Assembly (NCBI GenBank): GCA_035570275.1
Contig: DATMNI010000457.1
Location: 1-14,241, forward strand
DNA from: DATMNI01 sp035570275
GTDB lineage: Bacteria > Acidobacteriota > Terriglobia > Bryobacterales > Bryobacteraceae
Direction of reading: 5' to 3'
Length of the DNA stretch: 14,241 nucleotides
The stretch's first letter is position 1. Each line of letters begins with the position of its first letter. The notes beneath the pieces are model-generated. The model was not told the origin of the DNA. It searched no databases and worked only from the letters and a program-made list of their open reading frames with translations. Shown here piece by piece: positions 1 through 5,941 of the stretch. Position numbers and translations under genes: made by a program.

Positions 1-29
1 TTCGAACGGCTGTTTCGTTTAGGAATAGG

Positions 30-806
30 ATGAGAAAGAGGGTTCGTCCTGCCATGCCACGGATCAAGTTCTTTCTAATAGTAGCGGCCGTACCCGCGAT
101 CGCGCTTGCGCAGACTCCCTGTGAGCAACTGAAATCGCTGAAGCTGGCCGATACCACGATTACCCTGACCGAGTCTGCCGGTCCTGGAGCGTTTCAATTG
201 CCGGGCGCACCGCCCACGGCCGTCGGGCCGTTGCTGCCGGCTTTCTGCCGGGTGGCCGCGATTCTGAAGCCTTCCTTGGATTCCGAAATCAAGATCGAGG
301 TTTGGCTGCCGGCGGGTGGTGCATGGAACGGAAAATACCTGGGGGTCGGCGGCGGCGGATGGGTCGGATCAATCAATTACGGGGCCATGGCCGCCGCCCT
401 CCGGGATGGCTACGCAACATCTTCCACGGACACCGGGCACACCGGTCCAACCGCCGAGTTCGCAGTGGGCCACCCGGAAAAGGTCACCGACTTCGCTTAT
501 CGCGCGGTCCATGAGATGACCGCGAAGGCCAAAGCAATCATGGCAGCCCACTATGGGCGGGGCCCTCGCCTTTCCTATTGGACTGGCTGCTCTACCGGCG
601 GACGCCAGGGCCTCATGGAAGCCCAGCGCTATCCAGCCGATTTCGATGGCATCATCGCCGGTGCTCCGGCGAACAATCAAATCCAGTTGAGCGCCTGGCG
701 GTTCGCCTTGGAAACCGGGGCCTTGAAAGACCCTGCCCGTGTGGTTCCGCTGGCCAAGACGACTTTGTTAAAATCGCGCCGTGCTCGCCGCGTGCGATTC
801 CCTTGA
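30..806 (+). CDS. Tannase/feruloyl esterase family protein, N-terminal half (frameshifted)
   Basis: This is the first half of a secreted tannase/feruloyl esterase, a family that hydrolyses ester bonds of gallic or hydroxycinnamic acids in plant polyphenols and cell walls. An ATG at 30 follows AGGA with a 5-base gap. The protein opens with a basic stretch and a hydrophobic core ending ALA|QT at residues 27-28, a likely Sec signal peptide. The nucleophile elbow GCSTGG lies near residue 186, with Cys187-Ser188; this supplies the 'CS' of the family's CS-D-HC motif. After about residue 248 the reading turns into an arginine-rich tail (SRRARRVRFP) and stops, which is not family-like. The continuation is in another frame from about 781. 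Family is confident; exact substrate (tannin, feruloyl ester or other) is not resolved. The gene is either a recent pseudogene or carries a one-base sequence error. Confidence 0.85.
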   Translation: MRKRVRPAMPRIKFFLIVAAVPAIALAQTPCEQLKSLKLADTTITLTESAGPGAFQLPGAPPTAVGPLLPAFCRVAAILKPSLDSEIKIEVWLPAGGAWNGKYLGVGGGGWVGSINYGAMAAALRDGYATSSTDTGHTGPTAEFAVGHPEKVTDFAYRAVHEMTAKAKAIMAAHYGRGPRLSYWTGCSTGGRQGLMEAQRYPADFDGIIAGAPANNQIQLSAWRFALETGALKDPARVVPLAKTTLLKSRRARRVRFP

Positions 807-1566
807 CGGCGTCAAAGACGGATTTCTGTCCGATCCACAAAAGTGCCGGTTCGATCCTTCGACGCTGTTGTGCCGCGGACCTGACACCGACACTTGTTTG
901 ACCGCGCCGCAACTGGAAAGCGTCAAGCAAGCCTACGCGCCCGCGAACAAGAAAACCGGCGAACGGATCTACCCCGGCCTGGTGCCCGGCAGCGAGGCGG
1001 GTTGGGCATTATTGGCAGCCGTCCGGCCCGAGCCGAACGGAATCGATTTCGGAATGTTCCGCTACATTGCCCATGAAGATGCTGCATGGGACTGGCGCTC
1101 GTTCGACTTGGACCGGGATACGGCGCTCGCAGACAAGAAGGCCGGATCCATCACCGCCGTCGATCCGGATCTTTCAGCGTTTAAGGCGAGGCGCGGAAAA
1201 CTGCTGGTCTACCACGGCTGGAATGACGGCGGCTCCGGCGGAGCGATCTCGCCCTTGAATACGCTCGACTACTATTCGAGTATTCTCGCCACGATGGGAA
1301 CCAATCAGGAGAACTGGCTACGCCTGTTCATGGTGCCTGGCATGGCGCACTGCGGTGGCGGTCCGGGACCCTCTCAGTTCAATATTCTTGGGGCGCTGGA
1401 ACGCTGGCGGGAGTCGGACATCGCTCCCGAGCAGATCGCGGCGTACCATGTCGAAGACAACCGCGTGACCATGACGCGTCCGCTGTGTCCGTACCCTCAG
1501 GTGGGGATTTATAAAGGGATGGGCAGCACCAACGACGCCGCGAATTTCGCGTGTAAGGCTCCGTAA
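781..1566 (+). CDS. Tannase/feruloyl esterase family protein, C-terminal half (frameshifted)
   Basis: This frame carries the rest of the esterase that begins at 30. It starts at once with family-typical sequence, LAACDSLDGVKDGFLSDP, followed by a Cys-rich calcium-loop-like stretch. YHGWND at 1210-1227 supplies the catalytic Asp (codon 1225). MAHCGGG near 1342-1362 supplies the catalytic His (1348) and its adjacent Cys (1351), completing the CS-D-HC triad and disulfide motif. The GTG at 781 has no ribosome binding site, and a stop lies just upstream in this frame at 769-771, so it is very unlikely to be an independent gene. Joined to the first half the protein would be about 510 residues, normal for the family. 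The gene converges on the ABC permease gene, whose end lies 130 bases further on; I see no clear terminator in that gap. Confidence 0.85.
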   Translation: MLAACDSLDGVKDGFLSDPQKCRFDPSTLLCRGPDTDTCLTAPQLESVKQAYAPANKKTGERIYPGLVPGSEAGWALLAAVRPEPNGIDFGMFRYIAHEDAAWDWRSFDLDRDTALADKKAGSITAVDPDLSAFKARRGKLLVYHGWNDGGSGGAISPLNTLDYYSSILATMGTNQENWLRLFMVPGMAHCGGGPGPSQFNILGALERWRESDIAPEQIAAYHVEDNRVTMTRPLCPYPQVGIYKGMGSTNDAANFACKAP

Positions 1567-1696
1567 GATAGATACGGCGGTCCCATCGCGAAAGTCTCTT
1601 CCCCAAACCGCACCACCGTTTGCCGCATCCCATTGTTCCCGGTAGTGTCACCCCCTGGAAAACTGGCTGCGCTCGTAGATTTGAGTGGGCAAAAGA

Positions 1697-2695
1697 CTAT
1701 TGCGTGTTCTTCGAGGCGGAGCGCTGCCGCACGACATCGATCCATACCGCCATCACGATCACAACTCCGATCACAGCGCTCTGCCAGTAGGAGGAGACAT
1801 CGAGCAGGTTCAGGCCGTTTCGCAGCACGCCGATCATCAGCGCGCCCACGATTGTTCCGCTTACCGTCCCGACGCCGCCGAAGAAACTAGCCCCTCCGAT
1901 AATCACCGCAGCGATGGAATCGAGTTCGGCCCCCACACCCGCTAGCGGATACCCGGAATTCATACGACCGGCCAGAAGGATGGCGGCTAATCCCGCCAGT
2001 CCGCCGCTGATGGCGTAAACCAGCGTGAGCCGCGAGTTCACGGGTATGCCGCAGAGCACGGCCGCCTGCTTGTTGCCGCCGATCGCATAAATGTCCCGCC
2101 CGACCGTCGTACGGCTCAGAAAAAGATGCAGCACGGCACAGACCACCAGGACAACCAATACCGGCGCGGGAACCTGGGCGACTCTTCCGGCTCCCAACCA
2201 GCGGAAACCCGCCGGGAAGCCGGATATCGGAAAGCCCCCGGAGATTACCAGCGCGAGCCCGCGCGCCACATTCATCATCCCCAGCGTGGGTATGAATGGA
2301 TGAGGCAGACGAAGCCTGGTGAGCATCAATCCATTGACACTCCCCAGGGCGGTTCCAACGGCGATGGCCGCCAGCGCGCTCACCCAGGCAGGGATACCCG
2401 CTTTCATCATGTAGGCCGCGACCACGCAAGCGAAGCCCAGGACGGATCCAACGGATAGGTCGATTCCGGCCGTCACAATCACCAGCAATTGACCCAACGC
2501 CAACAGAGCGTTTACAGCCGACTGCCGGAAAACGTTCATGACGTTGTCAAATGTCAGAAAGTGATCGGAGAGAGCCGTCAGAATGGCGCACATGGCCAGC
2601 AGCGCCAGCACGGCGCCAAGACGGCGCATCACCGCGAGTACCGCGCGTCGCCACGACCGCGCCCTTTCCGATCGCCCTGACGCCGGCTCCACCAT
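1697..2695 (-). CDS. Sugar ABC transporter permease (RbsC/AraH-like)
   Basis: A 332-residue inner-membrane permease of the ribose/arabinose/galactose type (BPD_transp_2 family), which forms the channel of a monosaccharide importer. After a basic N-terminal tail of about 25 residues it is almost entirely hydrophobic, with roughly eight to ten membrane spans. Family motifs include AGIDLSVGSVLGF in the first third, and GGASFFGGVGTVSG followed by IGVLRNGLNLL in the last third. Its ATG directly follows the TGA of the ATPase gene, so the two are probably translationally coupled. It is the last gene of a binding protein-ATPase-permease operon. A single permease gene is normal for this class, which acts as a homodimer. 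The substrate cannot be read from the sequence; ribose, xylose, galactose or another pentose or hexose are all possible. Confidence 0.93.
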   Translation of the reverse strand: MVEPASGRSERARSWRRAVLAVMRRLGAVLALLAMCAILTALSDHFLTFDNVMNVFRQSAVNALLALGQLLVIVTAGIDLSVGSVLGFACVVAAYMMKAGIPAWVSALAAIAVGTALGSVNGLMLTRLRLPHPFIPTLGMMNVARGLALVISGGFPISGFPAGFRWLGAGRVAQVPAPVLVVLVVCAVLHLFLSRTTVGRDIYAIGGNKQAAVLCGIPVNSRLTLVYAISGGLAGLAAILLAGRMNSGYPLAGVGAELDSIAAVIIGGASFFGGVGTVSGTIVGALMIGVLRNGLNLLDVSSYWQSAVIGVVIVMAVWIDVVRQRSASKNTQ

Positions 2696-4159
2696 TCATT
2701 CCCCTCCTGTGGCAAGTTCGACAATTCGTTCCTCGGAGGCGTTCGCCCTGGCCAGCTCACCGGCAATTCTTCCGCGGTGCATGACCAGGATGCGATCCGC
2801 CACGCCGAGGATCTCGTCAATCTCGGACGAGACCACCACAACCCCGGCGCCGTCGCGCGCCAGACCGCCGATGAGGTTGTGGATTTCCGCTTTAGCACTG
2901 ACATCGATGCCGCGCGTCGGCTCATCGAGAAAATAGACACGCGCTCCAACAAGGAGCCATTTTCCGAGAACGATCTTTTGCTGATTCCCGCCACTCAGAG
3001 TGGTTACGGGCTGGTCCAGGCTGGACAATGTTACCCGGAGATCCCGCACTGCGCGCCCGGCGGACTCTCTCAACCGGCGCGGCCTGAGCAGAAACTGATG
3101 GTGGCTCGTAAGACCGAGATTAAACCCCACCGATGCGTTGGCTACGAGCCCTTTTGCCTTGCGGTCGTCCGGCACTAAGGCCAGCCCATGCCGGACCGCA
3201 TCGAAAGGACTTCGGATACGGATCTGTGTGCCATCCAGGTACAGGGCGCCCCGATCGTGCGTGCCAAAGCCGAAGATCGCTTCAATTAGCTCCGTCCGGC
3301 CAGCGCCAACCAAGCCAGCCAGGCCCAGCACCTCTCCGGCATTTACGTCGAATGAGATGTCTTCGAATTTGCCGGCGGCGGTGAAGCCCACGACGCGAAA
3401 CAGTTCCCGGGACCGCCCGGCCGGCTGGACTCCGCCCACAAAGGCCGGGGCGTCGCCGACCATTTTTCGGACCAACTCCTCCGGAGTGATTGCAGACGTG
3501 TCACAGGTCAATACGTGACGGCCATCGCGGAGCACCGTGACTCGATCCGCCAGTTGAAAAATCTCCGGCAATCGGTGAGTAATATAAATGATGCTGACGC
3601 CGCGCGCCCGCAACTCGGAAATCGTGCCGAACAGCCGGGTGGTTTCGGCGCCGGAGAGAGGCGCCGTTGGTTCATCCATGATGATCAGCCGGGCTTCGCT
3701 AGCCAGCGCCCGGGCAATCTCCACCAATTGCTGCTCCGCAACGCCGAGCTCCTTGACCAGGCGGGCCGGGTCTAACGTATGCCCCATTGCTGCCAGCAGT
3801 TCGCGCGTGCGTCTGTGGATCTCGTCCCAGGCAACCCCCCAACGATTTACCGGATGCCGCCCGAGAAAAACATTTTCGCCTACGCTCAGTTGCGGTACCA
3901 GCGCCAACTCCTGGTGAACAAAACTGATCCCAAGTGCCCGCCCGTCTGCCGGAGTCTTCAACTCGACCGGAGAACCGTCCCAGAACATGGTCCCGCTGTC
4001 CGGTGTCAGAACTCCGCTGACGATGTTCATCAGGGTCGACTTTCCGGCCCCATTCGCTCCTGCGAGAGCGTGCACTTCTCCCGGGCGGACGTCGAAAGAC
4101 ACATCGCGTACAACCGCCACACCGCTGAAGCTCTTCCGGATGTTCTCAACTCGAAGCAC
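2696..4159 (-). CDS. Sugar ABC transporter double ATP-binding protein (RbsA/MglA-like)
   Basis: A 487-residue cytoplasmic ATPase with two fused nucleotide-binding domains, energising the sugar importer. Domain 1 has Walker A GANGAGKS (34-41), signature LGVAEQQ (138-144), Walker B with D162-E163, and switch His195. Domain 2 has LSGGNQQK (388-395) and LDEPTRGID (411-419), but its Walker A is degenerate (GLVGAGRTE, 282-290, Arg288 where Lys is usual), as is typical of RbsA-type proteins. I chose the GTG at 4159, four bases after the binding-protein stop codon, because the protein then begins VLRVENIRKSFSGV as family members do. The frame stays open to 4360, but that 67-residue extension is basic, unlike the family, and lies inside the upstream gene. 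There is no clear ribosome binding site, which suggests coupling to the preceding gene. Confidence 0.93.
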   Translation of the reverse strand: MLRVENIRKSFSGVAVVRDVSFDVRPGEVHALAGANGAGKSTLMNIVSGVLTPDSGTMFWDGSPVELKTPADGRALGISFVHQELALVPQLSVGENVFLGRHPVNRWGVAWDEIHRRTRELLAAMGHTLDPARLVKELGVAEQQLVEIARALASEARLIIMDEPTAPLSGAETTRLFGTISELRARGVSIIYITHRLPEIFQLADRVTVLRDGRHVLTCDTSAITPEELVRKMVGDAPAFVGGVQPAGRSRELFRVVGFTAAGKFEDISFDVNAGEVLGLAGLVGAGRTELIEAIFGFGTHDRGALYLDGTQIRIRSPFDAVRHGLALVPDDRKAKGLVANASVGFNLGLTSHHQFLLRPRRLRESAGRAVRDLRVTLSSLDQPVTTLSGGNQQKIVLGKWLLVGARVYFLDEPTRGIDVSAKAEIHNLIGGLARDGAGVVVVSSEIDEILGVADRILVMHRGRIAGELARANASEERIVELATGGE

Positions 4160-4163
4160 GGCT

Positions 4164-5117
4164 TTATCGCAGAAATTCTGCGGCGTTCTCTTTGGTGACG
4201 AGCGTTTCGCCGGTGTCGATGATCTTGTTAACCGACTCGCCGCGGGCCGCCTTGATGGCAGCTTCCACGGCGCCGCGGCCCAGAGCCTCCGGATGCATCG
4301 CGACATCCGCTGCCATGCTGCCCTTCTGGACCGCTGCGACCGCCTCTTTGGTGGCATCAACGCCGATCACCGCCACCTTGCCGGCCGAATTCCGCGCGGC
4401 CACAGCCTCCACAGCGCCGAGCGCCATCTGGTCGTTGGTCGCGAAGACCGCTCTGAGGTCCGGATGCGTGGTCAGAATGTTTTCCATGACCGACATGCCC
4501 ATCGCACGTTCGCTGTTGGCCGGCTGAACCGTCACGCATTCAATGCCGGGCGCGGCGGCAATCGCCTCACGGAAGCCGGCCAGACGATCGTCATGAGTCC
4601 GTATCCCGAGTATCCCGCGAATCACAGCGACTTTTCCTTTGCCGCCGAGGAGTTTGACGATATGTTCGCCAGCGAGACGGCCGGCGCGCCGATTATCGGC
4701 TCCGACGAAACTCACCTTGGAAGGCCAATCCACATCGGTATCGAAGATGATGACGGGAATCCCCGCTGCCTTCGCCCGATCCAGCAACGGCAGAATCTCC
4801 GATACTCCCGCGGGCGCCACCGCCAGCGCGGAAATCCGCTTGGTGATCTGGTCTTCGAGAATTGCCGCCTGCTGGTCGATGTTGATTTCGCGCTCGGGAG
4901 CAAGCACCGCCAGGCTCACTCCCGGAACGGCGCGCGCAGCCTCTTCGGCGCCGGTTTTCACTCGCTGCCACCATTCGCTGTCGAGCGCTTTGGCAACCAG
5001 TGCGATCTCGATCGTCTTGGCCCGGTCGGACCGTCCGCACGAGAGTGACAACAGGCAACCCGCTGTGATCATCCCGACTACCGGCCGCAACCACCATCCC
5101 GAAATGTCTCGCTTCAT
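4164..5117 (-). CDS. Sugar ABC transporter substrate-binding lipoprotein
   Basis: A 317-residue periplasmic-binding protein of the ribose-binding (Peripla_BP_4) class, first gene of the importer operon. It has a basic, hydrophobic leader with two possible lipidation cysteines, Cys27 (LSLSC, my preference because polar residues follow) and Cys21 (TAGC), so it is probably a membrane-anchored lipoprotein. Family features include DSEWWQRVKTGAEEAA, VAPAGVSEILP, IPVIIFDTDVD, THDDRLAGFREA, and VFATNDQMALGAVEA followed by VAVIGVDAT. The Trp pair and the conserved Asp/Arg positions suit stacking and hydrogen bonding to a sugar ring, but the sugar is not predictable. The ATG at 5117 is the first good start after an in-frame stop; no strong ribosome binding site is visible. 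A palindrome containing TATAAT lies 20 bases upstream. Confidence 0.92.
   Translation of the reverse strand: MKRDISGWWLRPVVGMITAGCLLSLSCGRSDRAKTIEIALVAKALDSEWWQRVKTGAEEAARAVPGVSLAVLAPEREINIDQQAAILEDQITKRISALAVAPAGVSEILPLLDRAKAAGIPVIIFDTDVDWPSKVSFVGADNRRAGRLAGEHIVKLLGGKGKVAVIRGILGIRTHDDRLAGFREAIAAAPGIECVTVQPANSERAMGMSVMENILTTHPDLRAVFATNDQMALGAVEAVAARNSAGKVAVIGVDATKEAVAAVQKGSMAADVAMHPEALGRGAVEAAIKAARGESVNKIIDTGETLVTKENAAEFLR
4168..4182 (-). repeat. Perfect inverted repeat at the binding protein/ATPase junction
   Basis: CGCAGAAATTCTGCG is a perfect palindrome with 7-base arms around a central A. In RNA it could fold as a 5-bp stem with a 5-base loop. It covers the last codons of the binding-protein gene and ends two bases before its stop codon, nine bases before the GTG of the ATPase gene. 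A structure here could tune expression of the ATPase relative to the binding protein, as intercistronic stem-loops do in other sugar importer operons. That role is inferred; the repeat itself is visible. Confidence 0.45.
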
Positions 5118-5130
5118 CAGGCGTTATCCA

Positions 5131-5150
5131 GGAGACATTATAGTGTCTCC
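5131..5150 (-). promoter_or_regulatory. Palindromic operator-like site over the ABC operon promoter
   Basis: GGAGACATTATAGTGTCTCC is a 20-bp palindrome matching in nine of ten base pairs, with 7-base arms GGAGACA/TGTCTCC. On the minus strand it contains a consensus -10 box, TATAAT (5142-5137), 19 bases before the ATG of the sugar-binding protein. No convincing -35 box is present 16-18 bases upstream. A dimeric repressor bound here would block the promoter, as is common for sugar regulons, but no regulator gene lies in this window and the controlling family is unknown. Confidence 0.5.
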
Positions 5151-5308
5151 CGCGGCTGTACGCCGGAAACACATTCGCAGGAGGCAGCCAACTATCGCCG
5201 CCAAGCTTCGCCATCGCCGCGGCGCAAATCGCGGCCAGGAACATCTCGCGGCGGGCCGGGTAAGGATCATGCTCCTCTTCAATAAGGGGAAGGATTAGTT
5301 TAGTGCGC

Positions 5309-5314
5309 TACAAT
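5309..5314 (+). promoter_or_regulatory. Possible -10 box for the gene at 5339
   Basis: TACAAT matches the sigma-70 -10 consensus in five of six positions and lies 24 bases before the ATG at 5339. No good -35 box is present at the usual distance. If it is used, transcription would start near 5321, downstream of the alternative GTG start at 5303, which supports the shorter protein. Confidence 0.3.
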
Positions 5315-5338
5315 GGCCCTTCGCGATGCAGGCAGGCG

Positions 5339-5842
5339 ATGCAGGTACTCCAGGCGGGGCAGCACAAATTGATCTATCTCGAACTCCAGACGGAGATGGT
5401 GGCGAATATCGCGCGCCAAGCCGGGTTCGAAACCAAGGCCAAAGACGGCCAGCGCGTCATTCAACTGGACCTCAGCGCGCCCGGCCGCCAAGGCCCGCTG
5501 CTGCTGTTCGATGCGGCCGACCCGGCCAACCTGGGATGGTTTTCGCGCTGCCAATTCTATGTCGATGGGCGCACCGGAGCCGTCATGCAAACGCCTCTCA
5601 CCCTGGCCAACAAGCGCGACCGCGGCGGCAAGCCCCATCTCCACGCGGTGCGCTTGGCGATTTCCAAAGAATTGCCCGCCACGTTCCGGCTGCCGGGAAA
5701 GCAGCCCCTGACTGAACAGGTGTTTTATCACCTTCTGTTCAATTTCCTGACTGCGCTCATCAAGACGGGTGTGGCCGTCTGCGGCAACGGGTCGGTGCAG
5801 CCGCTGGCGGGCCGTACGGAGAGCGTGGGGTCGAGGAACTAA
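5339..5842 (+). CDS. Hypothetical protein, unrecognised family
   Basis: A protein of 167 residues from the ATG at 5339, or 179 from an in-frame GTG at 5303. I prefer 5339 because a -10-like TACAAT sits between the two and a purine-rich GGCAGG precedes it. I do not recognise the family. There is no signal peptide or clear membrane span. The middle alternates short hydrophobic strands with charged loops (for example RVIQLDLSAP, GPLLLFDAAD, CQFYVDGRTG), suggesting a small soluble alpha/beta or mostly beta fold. A hydrophobic helix-like stretch, VFYHLLFNFLTALIKTGV, lies near the C-terminus. It is divergent from the ABC operon and upstream of the phosphohexomutase gene, but about 100 bases and a hairpin repeat separate it from the latter, so co-transcription is uncertain. 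Confidence 0.65.
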   Translation: MQVLQAGQHKLIYLELQTEMVANIARQAGFETKAKDGQRVIQLDLSAPGRQGPLLLFDAADPANLGWFSRCQFYVDGRTGAVMQTPLTLANKRDRGGKPHLHAVRLAISKELPATFRLPGKQPLTEQVFYHLLFNFLTALIKTGVAVCGNGSVQPLAGRTESVGSRN

Positions 5843-5859
5843 GTTTTCAGCTATGTGGG

Positions 5860-5898
5860 GCAGGTTGTTGTTAACCTGCGGCGGATTGCTAATCCGCC
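5860..5898. repeat. Double-hairpin intergenic repeat (REP-like)
   Basis: Two perfect inverted repeats lie back to back. The first is GCAGGTT (5860-5866) with AACCTGC (5873-5879) and a 6-base loop. The second is GGCGGATT (5880-5887) with AATCCGCC (5891-5898) and a 3-base loop. There is no T tract after either, so it is not a standard intrinsic terminator. The paired GC-rich arrangement resembles the dispersed REP-type elements of bacterial genomes. It lies between the hypothetical gene and the phosphohexomutase gene. Confidence 0.6.
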
Positions 5899-5926
5899 TG
5901 CGCGATGCCGAGCGAGCAGCCCGCGT

Positions 5927-5932
5927 TATACT
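5927..5932 (+). promoter_or_regulatory. -10 box close to the phosphohexomutase start
   Basis: TATACT (five of six matches to TATAAT) ends nine bases before the ATG at 5942, and the gene has no Shine-Dalgarno sequence. Transcription would begin at or within a few bases of the start codon, so the mRNA may be leaderless. No clear -35 box was seen. Confidence 0.4.
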
Positions 5933-5941
5933 GGCCTAGTA

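Noticed and set aside
766..773. Programmed ribosomal frameshift at TTGTTAAAA
   Set aside because: The shift needed is +1, not the -1 that a TTAAAA slippery run would favour, and no stimulatory structure is evident.
781..1566. Second tannase half as an independent gene from GTG 781
   Set aside because: There is no ribosome binding site, no signal peptide and no nucleophile; it starts in mid-domain.
4160..4360. N-terminal extension of the ABC ATPase frame by 67 residues
   Set aside because: The extension is Arg/Ser/Pro-rich, unlike the family, and lies wholly inside the binding-protein gene; the GTG at 4159 gives a family-like start.
3987..5048. 353-residue plus-strand frame opposite the sugar-binding protein
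   Set aside because: Antisense shadow with no recognisable motif; the opposite strand encodes a well-formed binding protein.
4693..5270. Minus-strand frame with a Tat-leader-like ARREMFLAAICAAA stretch, and a short ORF from 5270
   Set aside because: Both run through the ABC promoter palindrome and then out of frame with the binding-protein gene, with no sensible ribosome binding site spacing and no family-like sequence.
5855..5941. Upstream GTG start for the phosphohexomutase
   Set aside because: The extra 29 residues simply translate the double-hairpin repeat, and a -10-like box lies inside it; the ATG at 5942 is better.
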